A DNA stretch of 55,298 bases from Acidobacteriota bacterium (GTDB lineage Bacteria; Acidobacteriota; Terriglobia; Bryobacterales; Bryobacteraceae): NCBI GenBank assembly GCA_016201205.1, contig JACQDF010000055.1, positions 1 to 55,298 of the forward strand, written 5' to 3'. Shown in pieces: positions 41,957 to 52,509 of the stretch (the stretch's first letter is position 1; every line of letters begins with the position of its first letter). The position numbers and the translations under genes were made by a program. Below the pieces are notes generated by a model. The model saw nothing but the letters and a program-made list of their open reading frames with translations, was not told the DNA's origin and made no database searches.

Positions 41957-44900
41957 TCAGAAGCTCAGCTTCAACGCGAACTGCACAATTCGCCAGCTTT
42001 CGCCGTTCTGATTGGTCGTGGCCGAGCTCGCCGTGGAGAGTGTCACACAGCAGGCCTGTCCGAACAAGCCGGATGTGATCGCCGGCGTGCCGACACTGGC
42101 GTCGCGCGGGTTGCGGAAATTGGCGTGGTTCAGCGCATTGAACAACTCGGTGCGGAACACCATCCGGAGCCGCTCGGTGATCTGGAATCGCTTCGAGATG
42201 CCGGCATCCAGGTTCCAGTAGCTGGGACCTTGGAAGATATTGCGGCCGAGGCCGACGTCGCCGGGAGCGGGGAAGGTGAATGCTTCGGCATTGGGGAAAT
42301 AGACAGGGCCAATGACGCCCGCCTTCTCCTGCAATCGGGCCTGTGGGAGCGCCACGCCCTGCTTCAGAGCCGCGCGTGACTGCGCGGTGAAATTGGCCGT
42401 GAGCACACCCGCGCGGACCGAAAACGGCTCGCCCGACTGGTAGGTGTAGATTCCGTTGAGACTCCAGCCGGCGGCGATCAGATCGACAACGCGGTTGGGG
42501 CTCGAGGCGAGCTTCTTGCCCTTGCCGAACGGCAGCTCGTAAATGCCGGTGAAGCTGACCACGTGGCGCTGATCGAAGTCGGAGCGGGCGCGCTCGTTGC
42601 GGTAGTTGCGCCCGTCGGTCGCAGTGCGGGAGTTGGTGGTCGTCAACCCGCCGCCGACGGTCGCCAGAACGGGATCGATCGAGAGCACGTCGATCGACTT
42701 GCTGAGCGTGTAGGCGCCGTTGAGCAGCAGCCCGGCCTGATCGAAACGCTTGCGGAGGGTAAACTGGCCGGCATGATAGTTCGAGTCGCCGCCGTTGTCG
42801 ATCATGAGGATCTGGGCGAACTGCGGGTTGGGGCGCAGTCCGGCGGCCAGCGTCGTCTGCTCGACTCGCCAGGCGAAGCTGCCGGCTGCGTTCTGGCTCA
42901 GCTCAGTCTGGGAAGTTGCGCTGTTGGCAAAGGCCGCCGTGATGACGCCCTGCTGGATGATGGGGACAGGGACAGCGCCGGGGCAAGCCGGGCCGCTGGC
43001 CAATGTTCCATCGGGACGGCAGCCGCCCCCGAGAGCCACATTGCGCTGCATTGCGAGAAACGAAGGCAGAATGGGTCTGGCGTCAATCTGGTTGGCGTCC
43101 CAGGAGCGGTAGAGCCTGGTTCCCCGCCGCCCCACGTACGCGCCCGTCACCACATAGCCTCGGGGCAGCTCGCGCTGAACGGTCAGATTCCACATGTGAA
43201 CGGTGGGCAGCTTCAGGTTCTGATCGAAGACGCGGGCCGGAGGAGCGGTGCTCTGCAATTGCGCGGGAGGCGTCAGGAAGCTCGAGGGCTTCACCGTGGG
43301 CGGCGACACTTCATTCGGGAAGGCCGCGCCGAGGCGCACATCACGCACCGGCTGGCAGCCCGGCGTGGTCACCAGCGCGCCGCCCGTGCCGGAGAACTGC
43401 GAGCTGCAACGGAAGGTCTGGCCGGGAACGGCCGCGGCAACGGAAGTCACCTGAAAGGTGTTGAGTGCATCGAACGCCAGTCCGTAACCGGAACGGATCA
43501 CCATCTTCGAAGAATTGCCCGGCGACCAGGTGACGCCAAAGCGCGGCGCGAGGGCGCCGTAGTTGAAATTCGAGAACCAGCGATCGGCATGGGTGAAGCT
43601 CACCGGACCCTCGCGGCCGTCGATGGATTTGCTGGGAATGTAGACGCGGCCGCCCGCTTCCGATGGCGGCGGATTGAATTCCCAGCGCAGGCCGACGCTC
43701 AGGGTCACATTGCGCCGCACTTTCCACTCGTCCTGCGCAAAGAAGTTGTACTGCCTGGCCCGCTGCCCCTGGGCCCACAGGGTCACCTTTTTCTCGCCCG
43801 AGCGGAAGGGCAGGAAAGTGTCGCTCTTCAGGTCGCCCATAAAGACCTGGGTCAAGCCGGCGGGAATGCCCAGCAGGTCATTGATCGCTCCCTGAAGGCG
43901 ATTCAGATCCACGGCGGCGATGCCGGCCGTCGTAGCCGTTGCCAGCGCCGGGAGATTGAATCCGGCCGGGGGGCGAGTGGTGCGGGAAAGCGAAATCGCC
44001 GGCGTCAGGCTGGTGCCGCCCACGTCGCCGCGCTGATCGTTGTGCTGGTAGAAGCGGAGATTCGCGCCAAAGCGCATCACATGCTTGCCACGCAGATAGC
44101 TGATATTCTCGACGATCTGCGGGGCGTTGACAGCGCGATAGGTGTGGGGGTTGGAGGTGTAATCAACGTCCGAGTTGTTGAAAGTGAACCGCGGGGTGTT
44201 GGGGAACGACGGGTTGGCTTCGCCTTGGGTGAACAGGAACTGCCAGCGGGAGAATCCGAGCGTCAGCTCGTTCACCAGCCGCGGTGAAAGGACACTGCGG
44301 AAGCCGATGGCGACGTTGGTCGCCGGTCGAAACACTTCTCCGCGGGGCGGGTAGCCGGGGATGACGACCGGGCGGCCGTTCAGCGGATCGCCGTTGAGGG
44401 TGGCTTGCTCAGCGCCCAGCCAGCGTCCAAACACGGTGTGTTTGTCATTGATGGTGTGGTCGAGGCGCAGCAGGTACTGCGGCCCGCGGACACGGAACGG
44501 GGTGTTCCATTGATAAATGCCGGTGTTGAGGGCGTCGCCGGCATTGTACGAATTCGGCGCCGGATAGCCGCCCAACACGGACCTCACCGCCGAATCGAGG
44601 CCGCCGCGTAAGGGATCGGCGGCGAAAATATTGTAGGAAGCGACGCAGTTGGTGTCGGAGGCGGCGGCGCAGTCTTTCACACCGGGAACATACTGGCCGC
44701 TGCGCGGGTCCACCAGCAGCGGGCTGTTCTGCGTGATGCGCTGGCCGCTGATCACCAGCGGGTTGCGCGGGTCGGCCACCCAGTAGCGGTAAATGCCGGA
44801 CAGGGCCGTTTTCGTATAGAGGTCCACCGAGTCGCCGAACGCTTTGTCGACCGGGTCGGCAAAGTTGACCTTCTGGCCTTGCCAGCTTCCGAAGAGGAAG

Positions 44901-45769
44901 GTCTTGTTCTTGCGAATGGGCCCGCCGATCTCGAATCCGTACTGGTTGAGCTGGATGATGGGCTTGAGGGAACCTTGGGCGGAGGAGTAGAATTCCTGGG
45001 CGTTCAGGCTGGTGTTGCGGAAAAACTCGAACATCGTTGCATGAAACTGGTTGGTCCCCGAGCGCGTGGCGATGGAGACATTGGCTCCTGAGTTGCGCCC
45101 TTCCTCGGCGGTGGGGTTCGAGGTGGTGACCTTGAACTCCTGAACGTTATCCGGATTCAAGCGGAAAATATTGTTGATCGGATTGGGGTTGGTGGATTCG
45201 TTGGCCTCGATGCCATCAATGGTGACGTTGACCGCCGTGGCGCGCGATCCGTTGACATTCACCGTGTTGCCCGATCGCTGCACCACGCCGGGCTCGTACA
45301 TCAGCAGGTTGAGCGGGTTACGCCCGTTCAACGGCAGCGAGACAATCGAGCGCTGCTCGACCACGTTGCCCAGCGTTGCCGAGGAGGTCTGCAACACTTC
45401 GGAACTGGCGCTCACCTGGACACTTTCCACCGTGGCGCCTACTTCGAGCTGGATGTCGACCGAGGCCGGCGTATTCACCTGCACGGTGTTGCCCGTCCGC
45501 ACCGAAGTCTTGAAGCCGGTGGCTTCGACACGGATGGTGTAGATACCCACCGGGATTGCGGGAAACGCGTACACGCCGGCAGGTGTCGTGGATAGCTTCT
45601 GGACGACACCAGTGGCCTCGTTGACAAGCGTCACCCAAGCCCCGGGGACGACGGCGCCAGTGGGATCAAAAACCGTTCCCGAGATCTGGGATGTGGAAGT
45701 CTGCGCAAGAATTGCCGTGGCTGACAAGCAGGCCACAGCGAGCTGAAAAAGACCCTGCAAACACTTCAT
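41957..45769 (-). CDS. Oar-like TonB-dependent receptor
   Basis: 1270-residue outer-membrane receptor. It has a signal peptide (LQGLFQLAVACLSATAILAQ), a carboxypeptidase-regulatory domain (about 25-115: QISGTVFDPTGAVVPGAWVT, then FPAIPVGIYTIRVEATGFKT), and a plug (VEQRSIVSLPLNGRNPLNLL, with YEPGVVQ). A long barrel follows, ending KLSF. It is related to the receptor at 20631 but not a close copy. ATG 45769 is chosen because aggag stands 8 bp upstream; the longer reading adds 22 residues before the signal peptide. The ligand is unknown; the nearby enolase and hydrolase genes suggest use of sugar acids. Confidence 0.92.
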   Translation of the reverse strand: MKCLQGLFQLAVACLSATAILAQTSTSQISGTVFDPTGAVVPGAWVTLVNEATGVVQKLSTTPAGVYAFPAIPVGIYTIRVEATGFKTSVRTGNTVQVNTPASVDIQLEVGATVESVQVSASSEVLQTSSATLGNVVEQRSIVSLPLNGRNPLNLLMYEPGVVQRSGNTVNVNGSRATAVNVTIDGIEANESTNPNPINNIFRLNPDNVQEFKVTTSNPTAEEGRNSGANVSIATRSGTNQFHATMFEFFRNTSLNAQEFYSSAQGSLKPIIQLNQYGFEIGGPIRKNKTFLFGSWQGQKVNFADPVDKAFGDSVDLYTKTALSGIYRYWVADPRNPLVISGQRITQNSPLLVDPRSGQYVPGVKDCAAASDTNCVASYNIFAADPLRGGLDSAVRSVLGGYPAPNSYNAGDALNTGIYQWNTPFRVRGPQYLLRLDHTINDKHTVFGRWLGAEQATLNGDPLNGRPVVIPGYPPRGEVFRPATNVAIGFRSVLSPRLVNELTLGFSRWQFLFTQGEANPSFPNTPRFTFNNSDVDYTSNPHTYRAVNAPQIVENISYLRGKHVMRFGANLRFYQHNDQRGDVGGTSLTPAISLSRTTRPPAGFNLPALATATTAGIAAVDLNRLQGAINDLLGIPAGLTQVFMGDLKSDTFLPFRSGEKKVTLWAQGQRARQYNFFAQDEWKVRRNVTLSVGLRWEFNPPPSEAGGRVYIPSKSIDGREGPVSFTHADRWFSNFNYGALAPRFGVTWSPGNSSKMVIRSGYGLAFDALNTFQVTSVAAAVPGQTFRCSSQFSGTGGALVTTPGCQPVRDVRLGAAFPNEVSPPTVKPSSFLTPPAQLQSTAPPARVFDQNLKLPTVHMWNLTVQRELPRGYVVTGAYVGRRGTRLYRSWDANQIDARPILPSFLAMQRNVALGGGCRPDGTLASGPACPGAVPVPIIQQGVITAAFANSATSQTELSQNAAGSFAWRVEQTTLAAGLRPNPQFAQILMIDNGGDSNYHAGQFTLRKRFDQAGLLLNGAYTLSKSIDVLSIDPVLATVGGGLTTTNSRTATDGRNYRNERARSDFDQRHVVSFTGIYELPFGKGKKLASSPNRVVDLIAAGWSLNGIYTYQSGEPFSVRAGVLTANFTAQSRAALKQGVALPQARLQEKAGVIGPVYFPNAEAFTFPAPGDVGLGRNIFQGPSYWNLDAGISKRFQITERLRMVFRTELFNALNHANFRNPRDASVGTPAITSGLFGQACCVTLSTASSATTNQNGESWRIVQFALKLSF

Positions 45770-45840
45770 ATGGATAACTCCTGAATTCGAGTTTAGCGAG
45801 ACGAAGTTATCCACAGTATAGCCCGCGCTGGCCACCCGAC

Positions 45841-47160
45841 TTATGGCCGCACCACCGCCCCCTCCAGCGTCCGGTCCGTCCGATAAGCCCCGCCGTCCTT
45901 GATCTCTCCGAGCGGATATTTGGCCGCAACCTGCTCGTTGAGGTCAACGCCGAGCCCCGGCTTGCCGCTGCCATAGAGATACCCTTTGCGGATCTGGGCC
46001 GTCCCCGGCAGCATCTCGTGAACCAGCGGCGGGAATCCGTTTTCCTCCTGGATGCCGAATGCGGTGCTCGAAATGTCGACATGATACGCCGCAAGCTGAT
46101 TCACCGGATCATTCTCACCGCCCTCCTGAAACGCTGTCTTGACGCCGAACAACTCGCACAGCGTGGCCACTTTCCTGGCCTGCGTGATCCCGCCGATCGC
46201 CGACACGCGGCAGCGTACATAGTCGATCAGCCGCTCGGTGATCAGCGGCAAATACTCGTACGGATGGGAGAAGACCTCGCCCACCGCCTGCGGTGTCGTC
46301 GCCGCCTGGCGGATCTGGCGGTACCACTGGATCAGCTCCGGCGCCAGCACATCCTCGAGAAAGAACAATTGATACGGTTGCAAGCGCCGCGACAGCTCGA
46401 CCGCATTGATGCCGCTGAGGTGCGAATGGACGTCATGCAGCAGCTTCGGCCCGAAGCCCACCTTGCTCCGCACGTAATCGAACACCTTCGGAATCGTATC
46501 GACGTACATCTCTTCATCAAACGCCAGCCCCTGGTAGCCGCCTTCGGGGCGATTGCCCTGGCCGGCGGGAATGAAACCCCCGCCGCCATAGCCGCCTTCC
46601 CCATATTGGACGCGGATGTGGCGGAAGCCGTTCTCGATCGACTTGCGCACGCTCTCGACGGCCGACTCCATGTCGCGGCCGGCGGCATGGTCATAGCAAG
46701 GCACCGCGTCACGCGCCTTGCCGCCAAGCAGGTCATACACCGGCATCCCGGCGCGTTTCCCCTTGATGTCCCACAGCGCCACGTCCATCGCGGCCAGTGC
46801 GTTGTTGTTCACCGGCCCGTTGCGCCAGTACGTCCGGTAATGCGCGCTCTGCCACAGATCTTCGATGCGGTCCGCCTCCTTGCCGATCAGCCACGGCCCG
46901 AGGTGCTTTTCCAGAGCCGTGATCACGGCGTGCGTCTGAAAGTGGTTGCCCGCGGTGCCGATCCCATACAGGCCCGGCTCGCTGGTGAGCAGCTTCAGAA
47001 AAATCCAGCGGTAGTTGCGGCCGCCGCTGGTGGCGATCACTTTGAAACCGGTGATCTTCAGCGGCGGCAATGCGGTGGTGCGCTGCGCGTAAACCTGCCC
47101 GGACAGCGCGGACATGGCCGGAGCGGCCAGAAGCGATTGATACAGGTCACGTCGTCTCAT
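45841..47160 (-). CDS. Enolase-superfamily protein, mannonate dehydratase-like
   Basis: 439 residues. N-terminal signal-like segment (RRRDLYQSLLAAPAMSALSG, a Tat-type RR start), so it may act outside the cytoplasm, unusual for the family. The enolase N-domain (about 35-150) and barrel follow, with WRNGPVNNNALAAMDVALWD, then LLHDVHSHLSGINAVELSRR, FFLEDVLAPE and TTPQAVGEVFSHPYEYLPLI, which match the D-mannonate or D-gluconate dehydratase (ManD) group. ATG 47160 is chosen; longer readings on this strand mirror the hydrolase gene next door. The exact acid sugar is not known. Confidence 0.87.
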   Translation of the reverse strand: MRRRDLYQSLLAAPAMSALSGQVYAQRTTALPPLKITGFKVIATSGGRNYRWIFLKLLTSEPGLYGIGTAGNHFQTHAVITALEKHLGPWLIGKEADRIEDLWQSAHYRTYWRNGPVNNNALAAMDVALWDIKGKRAGMPVYDLLGGKARDAVPCYDHAAGRDMESAVESVRKSIENGFRHIRVQYGEGGYGGGGFIPAGQGNRPEGGYQGLAFDEEMYVDTIPKVFDYVRSKVGFGPKLLHDVHSHLSGINAVELSRRLQPYQLFFLEDVLAPELIQWYRQIRQAATTPQAVGEVFSHPYEYLPLITERLIDYVRCRVSAIGGITQARKVATLCELFGVKTAFQEGGENDPVNQLAAYHVDISSTAFGIQEENGFPPLVHEMLPGTAQIRKGYLYGSGKPGLGVDLNEQVAAKYPLGEIKDGGAYRTDRTLEGAVVRP

Positions 47161-47179
47161 AAGAAGGAACTCACGGTCA

Positions 47180-47208
47180 TTGTACGACTGCCCGCGGGGG
47201 TGTATCGT
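47180..47208 (+). promoter_or_regulatory. Predicted promoter of the alpha/beta hydrolase gene
   Basis: TTGTAC (47180-47185), a 17-bp spacer, and TATCGT (47203-47208), 6 bp before ATG 47215. No Shine-Dalgarno sequence is present, so a leaderless mRNA is likely. The site lies in the 54-bp gap to the divergent enolase gene. Confidence 0.45.
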
Positions 47209-47214
47209 AGACCC

Positions 47215-48195
47215 ATGCCGCACATTCTCGACCGCCGCACGTTCTTCGCACTGGGCTCCGCCGGCCTGTTGCGCGCCACCGAGGAAATCACTCGCCCGGC
47301 CATCTCCGAGAAGGCCTGCCCGCTGGAAGCGATCTCGCCAGTCGCCCGCGACGGCCACCACGGGCAAGGCTTCCTGCGCAAGCCTCCGGGAAACGGGCCG
47401 TTTCCCGCGATCCTCTTCATCCACGGCGGATTGCAGACGCAACCCGCCAAGGTCCTCCAGAATCTTGCGCTCAATGAGCCCAACCCTTGCCGCTTCCTCG
47501 CCGCCGGCTACGTCGTCGCGCCCATCACCTACCGCAGCCGCAATCACGATCCGCAATCGAGAGTCTCTCTCGAGGATTGCCTGGCCGCCGTCGAGCACTT
47601 GCGTGGATTGCCGTTTGTGCACAAGGACGGCGTGATCGTGTACGGCTGTAGCGGCGGAGGCGATCTCGCGTTGGAAGTGGCCGCGGCGACAACCAGCGTC
47701 CGCGCCATCGTGCCCGAGGAGCCGGCGAGCCTCATTCTCACAGGCATCTTCCATGCCAGGTTTCCGAAGAAAGGCGAATTCCTGACGCCGGCGGATTCGG
47801 CCCCCATTTCGGAGAACCCGAAAAAATACTACACGCCTGAATACCAGGAGATCACACGGGCCAAGCTCCGCAAGATCCGCTGCCCGATCCTCATCATTCA
47901 GGGGGACGTGCACGCGATCAACCACTTCAACGCCGAGGTGCTGATTCCGGAGCTGAAGAGCGCGGGCAAAACGCTCGAGGTGAAGACGTACCCGGGCGCT
48001 CCGCACTGCTTCGCCTTTGCGGGCAACCGCAGGCCCGCTCAGGCGCTCCAGGTGTTTCAGGATACAGACGCCTTCTGCCGGCGTTACCTGCCGGTACAGC
48101 CGAAGTCCATCGATCGCAGCCTGGTCCAGGAAACGCCAGTGGCCGCCGCGTCGCTCATTGGGAGTTGCGGATGTGATCCACCATGGCGCGTGTGA
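47215..48195 (+). CDS. Exported alpha/beta hydrolase
   Basis: 326 residues. A twin-arginine-like start (LDRRTFFALGSAGLLRA) points to export. The fold is that of dienelactone hydrolase/prolyl-oligopeptidase-type hydrolases: GPFPAILFIHGG (oxyanion region), nucleophile in VYGCSGGGDLAL, an Asp in ILIIQGDVHAI and a His in GAPHCFAF. It could act on esters of sugars or other compounds. The last ~14 codons overlap the 3' end of the convergent S41 peptidase gene by 41 bp. Confidence 0.85.
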   Translation: MPHILDRRTFFALGSAGLLRATEEITRPAISEKACPLEAISPVARDGHHGQGFLRKPPGNGPFPAILFIHGGLQTQPAKVLQNLALNEPNPCRFLAAGYVVAPITYRSRNHDPQSRVSLEDCLAAVEHLRGLPFVHKDGVIVYGCSGGGDLALEVAAATTSVRAIVPEEPASLILTGIFHARFPKKGEFLTPADSAPISENPKKYYTPEYQEITRAKLRKIRCPILIIQGDVHAINHFNAEVLIPELKSAGKTLEVKTYPGAPHCFAFAGNRRPAQALQVFQDTDAFCRRYLPVQPKSIDRSLVQETPVAAASLIGSCGCDPPWRV

Positions 48196-49873
48196 ACGCG
48201 TCCACAAAAGCCCGCCCCTGGCCGAGCAGGTTCTCCCGAGTCATGTAGTCCTCGACGACGTCCGGCCGCACGCCGATGTTCTCGACGTACGGCGCGGTGG
48301 GATACTCGGGAGTGACGATTGGATTTTTGCGGTTCATCAGCGACACGGTGACGCGGGCGAAGCCCTCAGTGTAAGTGGCGCCGTTGAATCCGAGGACGCT
48401 TCCGCCGGCGCCCATCGTGCGCATGCCGAAAATCCTGCCGCGCTGGTTGTCCTGAACGACGGCGGGGAAGTAATCGCCGCCCGAGGCGGAGAATTCGTCC
48501 ACCAGCGCCATCAGCGGTTTGGTGTAGGCGATCACTTTCCCGGTGCGGTCAGCGGCCGGGTCCAGATCGATCTGCACGCTTCCGAGGATAGGGTTTGTGC
48601 AGACAAACACCGGACCGGTGCGTCCCCGGTTCTCCGAGTACGCCCCTTTGACATCGCCGAGCACCGCTTCCAGATATCGGATTTGCCATTCCGGCGCGCC
48701 CACCAGACGGGCAATGGTGACACTCGAGGAGAAGCTGATGACCCAGTTCGCCGTGGCGCGAAGCTCGAATCCCAAGGTGCGGAATTTGTAGGGAATCACG
48801 CGCTGCAACAGCGAGTCCGCGTAGCAGGCATTGCCGCCCGGGTTGCGCATGTCGTCGAGAATCAGCCCGTCGGTATTGTCTTGGAAGAAAATAATCTCGT
48901 TTTCAAACTGCGTCAAAGCAGCGCCGGTCTGCGGCTGCGAATAGTTCGGGATGCGCAGGAAGCCGATCTTGAAGCCGCCGGCTTCGTAGATGCCGGAAAA
49001 GAAGAAGTCGGTGCCGACGCGCCCGAGTCGCTGGGTGAAGTTTTGCGGCATGGCGAACAGCGGATTACGACCGCCGACGTTGAGCGCCGTCTGACGCTCA
49101 GGAGCAAGCATGACGTGGCGCAGCGGCAACAGGACACGCAGGTAAGAAGGGAGATCATCGTCCCAGGGCGTCTCGATGGATTGGGCCGCGCGGACCGTCG
49201 TCATCTTGGGGGATGGCACAGGGCCCACCGCCAGCAGCGGCGTTCCTTGCTTCAGCCACGAGATCGTGTACGTCTCCAGGTTGCCATTCTGCCTTCGGAT
49301 CACGACGCTGGCCGTGTCCCCGATCTCGTGTGCGCGCGGCTGGACTGACTGCGAGCGGTTGGTGATCCTGGCCGCCGCCGAGCGGCGCGTGCTGCGCTCG
49401 TTGGCCGCAATCGCGTACTTGGACAGGAGGCTGATCCACTCCTCCACCGTCCTCCCGTCCACCGACACCAGCTCGTCGCCGGCCACGAAAGGAAACGACT
49501 GCACGGGCAAGCGCACCCGGTTGATCGAATCGATCAGAACTTTACCTTCGTAAATATCCACCGTGAAGCCGAGGGTCGCGGAGAAATCGCTGGGGAGGAT
49601 GAACAGATCATGGGCGTCGTTTAGCGAGGCGACGTACTCGATGCACAAATCGTAGAACTCGAGGTCATCTTTGGCTCGCCGGACGCGATCGAGCCACGGC
49701 GCGATGTTGAGCAGATCGAACCCCTGGGCCAACTTCCATTCATAAGGGCCGTAGTTCTTGGCGTAGGTGGCGGCAAGCTGCTGGAAGTCCGCCAGCCGCT
49801 GGTCCATCGTGGTCTGAGCGAAGCACACGGCGGCCAGCGCCACAAACAGCGAGCAAAGCATTCGGCTGATCAT
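48155..49873 (-). CDS. Exported S41-family peptidase
   Basis: 572 residues with a signal peptide (CSLFVALAAVCFAQ). A PDZ-like segment (about 120-240, VAGDELVSVDGRTVEEWISL) precedes the peptidase core (GLILDDMRNPGGNACYADSL and later LMALVDEFSASGGDYFPAVV with the nucleophile Ser in EFSASGGD). The tail is IGVRPDVVEDYMTRENLLGQ. This is the C-terminal-processing-protease family; the target is unknown. ATG 49873 is used; an ATG four codons downstream with a better spaced gggg sequence is also possible. Confidence 0.87.
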   Translation of the reverse strand: MISRMLCSLFVALAAVCFAQTTMDQRLADFQQLAATYAKNYGPYEWKLAQGFDLLNIAPWLDRVRRAKDDLEFYDLCIEYVASLNDAHDLFILPSDFSATLGFTVDIYEGKVLIDSINRVRLPVQSFPFVAGDELVSVDGRTVEEWISLLSKYAIAANERSTRRSAAARITNRSQSVQPRAHEIGDTASVVIRRQNGNLETYTISWLKQGTPLLAVGPVPSPKMTTVRAAQSIETPWDDDLPSYLRVLLPLRHVMLAPERQTALNVGGRNPLFAMPQNFTQRLGRVGTDFFFSGIYEAGGFKIGFLRIPNYSQPQTGAALTQFENEIIFFQDNTDGLILDDMRNPGGNACYADSLLQRVIPYKFRTLGFELRATANWVISFSSSVTIARLVGAPEWQIRYLEAVLGDVKGAYSENRGRTGPVFVCTNPILGSVQIDLDPAADRTGKVIAYTKPLMALVDEFSASGGDYFPAVVQDNQRGRIFGMRTMGAGGSVLGFNGATYTEGFARVTVSLMNRKNPIVTPEYPTAPYVENIGVRPDVVEDYMTRENLLGQGRAFVDAFTRAMVDHIRNSQ

Positions 49874-49978
49874 CCCCCCAGTATAGGAAAACCGGGGACA
49901 GGCTACCCGTTCCCCCCATTTCCTCGCGGAAGTACTGGGAGCGGTCCGCTGCGTACAGGTTTCCTCTACAATGAGACA

Positions 49979-50187
49979 ATGGCGACAGCAACCACGTATA
50001 CGCCGCCAAAGACGTAGCGCTGATCCCGGCGTCGGAGCTGGCCGGACTGGTGGAGACATCGCATCTGTTGCGTTCCCCGAGGAACGCGCTCCGGCTGCTC
50101 TCCGCACTGCGCCGCGCCGCATCCTCGAGAAAGCGGAGAGCAGAATCGGCCGACATGTTACGTCGAGAGATGGGGCTGGAGCCTTGA
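49979..50187 (+). pseudogene. Possible Phd/YefM-type antitoxin remnant
   Basis: The frame ending at TGA 50185-50187 reads VYAAKDVALIPASELAGLVE, TSHLLRSPRNALRLLSALRR and ESADMLRREMGLEP, like the C-terminal half of Phd/YefM antitoxins (TxxLLxSPxNAxRLLxALxR). The ATG at 49979 is one base out of frame, so the start was lost to a single-base change. No toxin follows. The assignment rests on pattern only. Confidence 0.4.
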
Positions 50188-50206
50188 AGCCTCGCGTGAA
50201 GACGCG

Positions 50207-51744
50207 CTATTTCAAGCCAAACAACGCCGGATTCGCCTTCTGGAATGTGAACCGCTTCGGATTGACCGCCGTCACCCCGCCGCTGTCCACTTCGATGATC
50301 TTCGCGGCAATCGGCTCATAGGCGGCGCGCGGCGCCACCGTTCCTTTCGCCACCAGGATCTTCTGCCGCTGCGGATAGATTCCGTTGCTGGTGAGCTGAT
50401 GAACGCTGAAGGGGATGATGCGCTTCCTGGTCAGCAGCAAGAAATTCGACAGGTCCCGTGTCGAGCCGTCGGCTTCGATCACAGCGGTGTGTCCCATGTC
50501 CCAATAGCGCAGGCCGCCGTGGCGCACTTCCGGCTCGATGAACCGGCCGTCGCTGAGCGACTTCACCCGGCCGCGCACGCGCAGCGGCTCCCCGTGCAGC
50601 TTGTCGGTCTTGCCTCCCACCGGCATGTCGAAGCTGCCGCCGACGCCCGCCTTGAACGCCGCCTCGGTGGCCTCCGGGTCCGAGATGGCCACCACCCAGC
50701 CCGGCGCTTTCTGCTCGAGCAGCTCGGCCAGCAGGAAGGTGCCGTCGCCGGATGAGCCGCCGCCGATGTTGTCGCCGGTGTCCATCAGGACTACCGGGAA
50801 ACGGTCATTCTTCATTGCCATGGCGACGGCGCGAGCCGGATCCGGCAGATTCAGGACAAGCCTGTCTCTTAAAGCCCAGAGCATGTCGCTGAGCCGCTGC
50901 GCTTCGCGTTTGGCCAGCGCGGGATCGTTGTCGGTGGCCACGATCACACCAGGGCCCATCGCCGGGATGTCGGCCCACTGATATCCGCCCGGTACGCTGG
51001 CCGCGAGGATCTTGGGATTCGTTTCCAGGCGCTTGGATTCGTCTACGATCGACTTGAGCGGATCGACAAATGTATTCTGAAATACCAGGTTCAGAAGCAT
51101 CGGCGGCTTCACCAGGACCTGCACAGGCTTCACCTTGCCACGAATCACATCCGCCATGATGCGGGCGGCCTGCAAGCCACGTTCCCTGGCATCCAGGTGC
51201 GGGCATTCCTTGTAAGTGATCAGCACCGTCGAGTGATCGATGATCTCCTGCGACACGTTGGCGTGGTAGTCATGGGTGACGATGATCGGCAGCTTGGGAA
51301 AGGACTGGCGTACCCGTCGCACCACCTCAGCATCGGCGTGAGGAAAGCCTTCCGCCACCATAGTGCCGTGCAGGGTGAGCAGGATGCCTTCGAGCCTGGG
51401 GGCAGCCTTCAGGCGCTGCAATAGCTCGCCAGCCAGGCTCTCGAACGTTTCGCGGGTCACCATACCGATGGTCTGCGGGCCCGCCTGCACGGTGGGGAAC
51501 AAGTCGAGGCCGTATCGTCTGGCGCCCTCGATGATGCCACTGGTGGTCGAATTGGCGAGCTCGGATTCACGGAGAATGTCCTCTCCTCGCAGAATGCCCG
51601 AGCCGCCTATGCCCGTCTCGAAATCGGCAACAGTCGTCTTGCGAGGGTTGAACGTGTTGGTCTCGTGAATGATCCCGCCTACAGCGACAACGGGTTTTTC
51701 AGCGGCGCTGAGACCGAGGGTAAGGAGGCTCAAGTAATAGAGTT

Positions 51745-51748
<4 letters not shown>
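50207..51748 (-). CDS. M81-family metallopeptidase (MlrC-like)
   Basis: 513-residue zinc peptidase of the M81/MlrC family, named for the microcystin-degrading MlrC. Signal-like N-terminus (KLYYLSLLTLGLSAAE), then the domain start VVAVGGIIHETNTFNPRKTT with the first metal histidine and glutamate. LLTLHGTMVAEGFPHADAEV, VTHDYHANVS and ITYKECPHLDARERGLQAAR are further metal and active-site regions; MDTGDNIGGGSSGDGTFLLA is the C-terminal domain motif. The ATG at 51748 overlaps the FGE-like stop (ATGA), so it is the last gene of that operon. Confidence 0.9.

Positions 51749-52483
<735 letters not shown>

Positions 52484-52509
<26 letters not shown>

Noticed and set aside
42563-44287. 574-codon plus-strand frame
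   Set aside because: Antisense to the TonB receptor at 41957-45769; no family resemblance.
46018-47214. Upstream extension of the alpha/beta hydrolase frame
   Set aside because: The extension is antisense to the enolase gene. The hydrolase fold, its export signal and its promoter all place the start at 47215.
47161-48207. Upstream extension of the enolase gene
   Set aside because: It mirrors the hydrolase gene; the signal-like segment begins at 47160.
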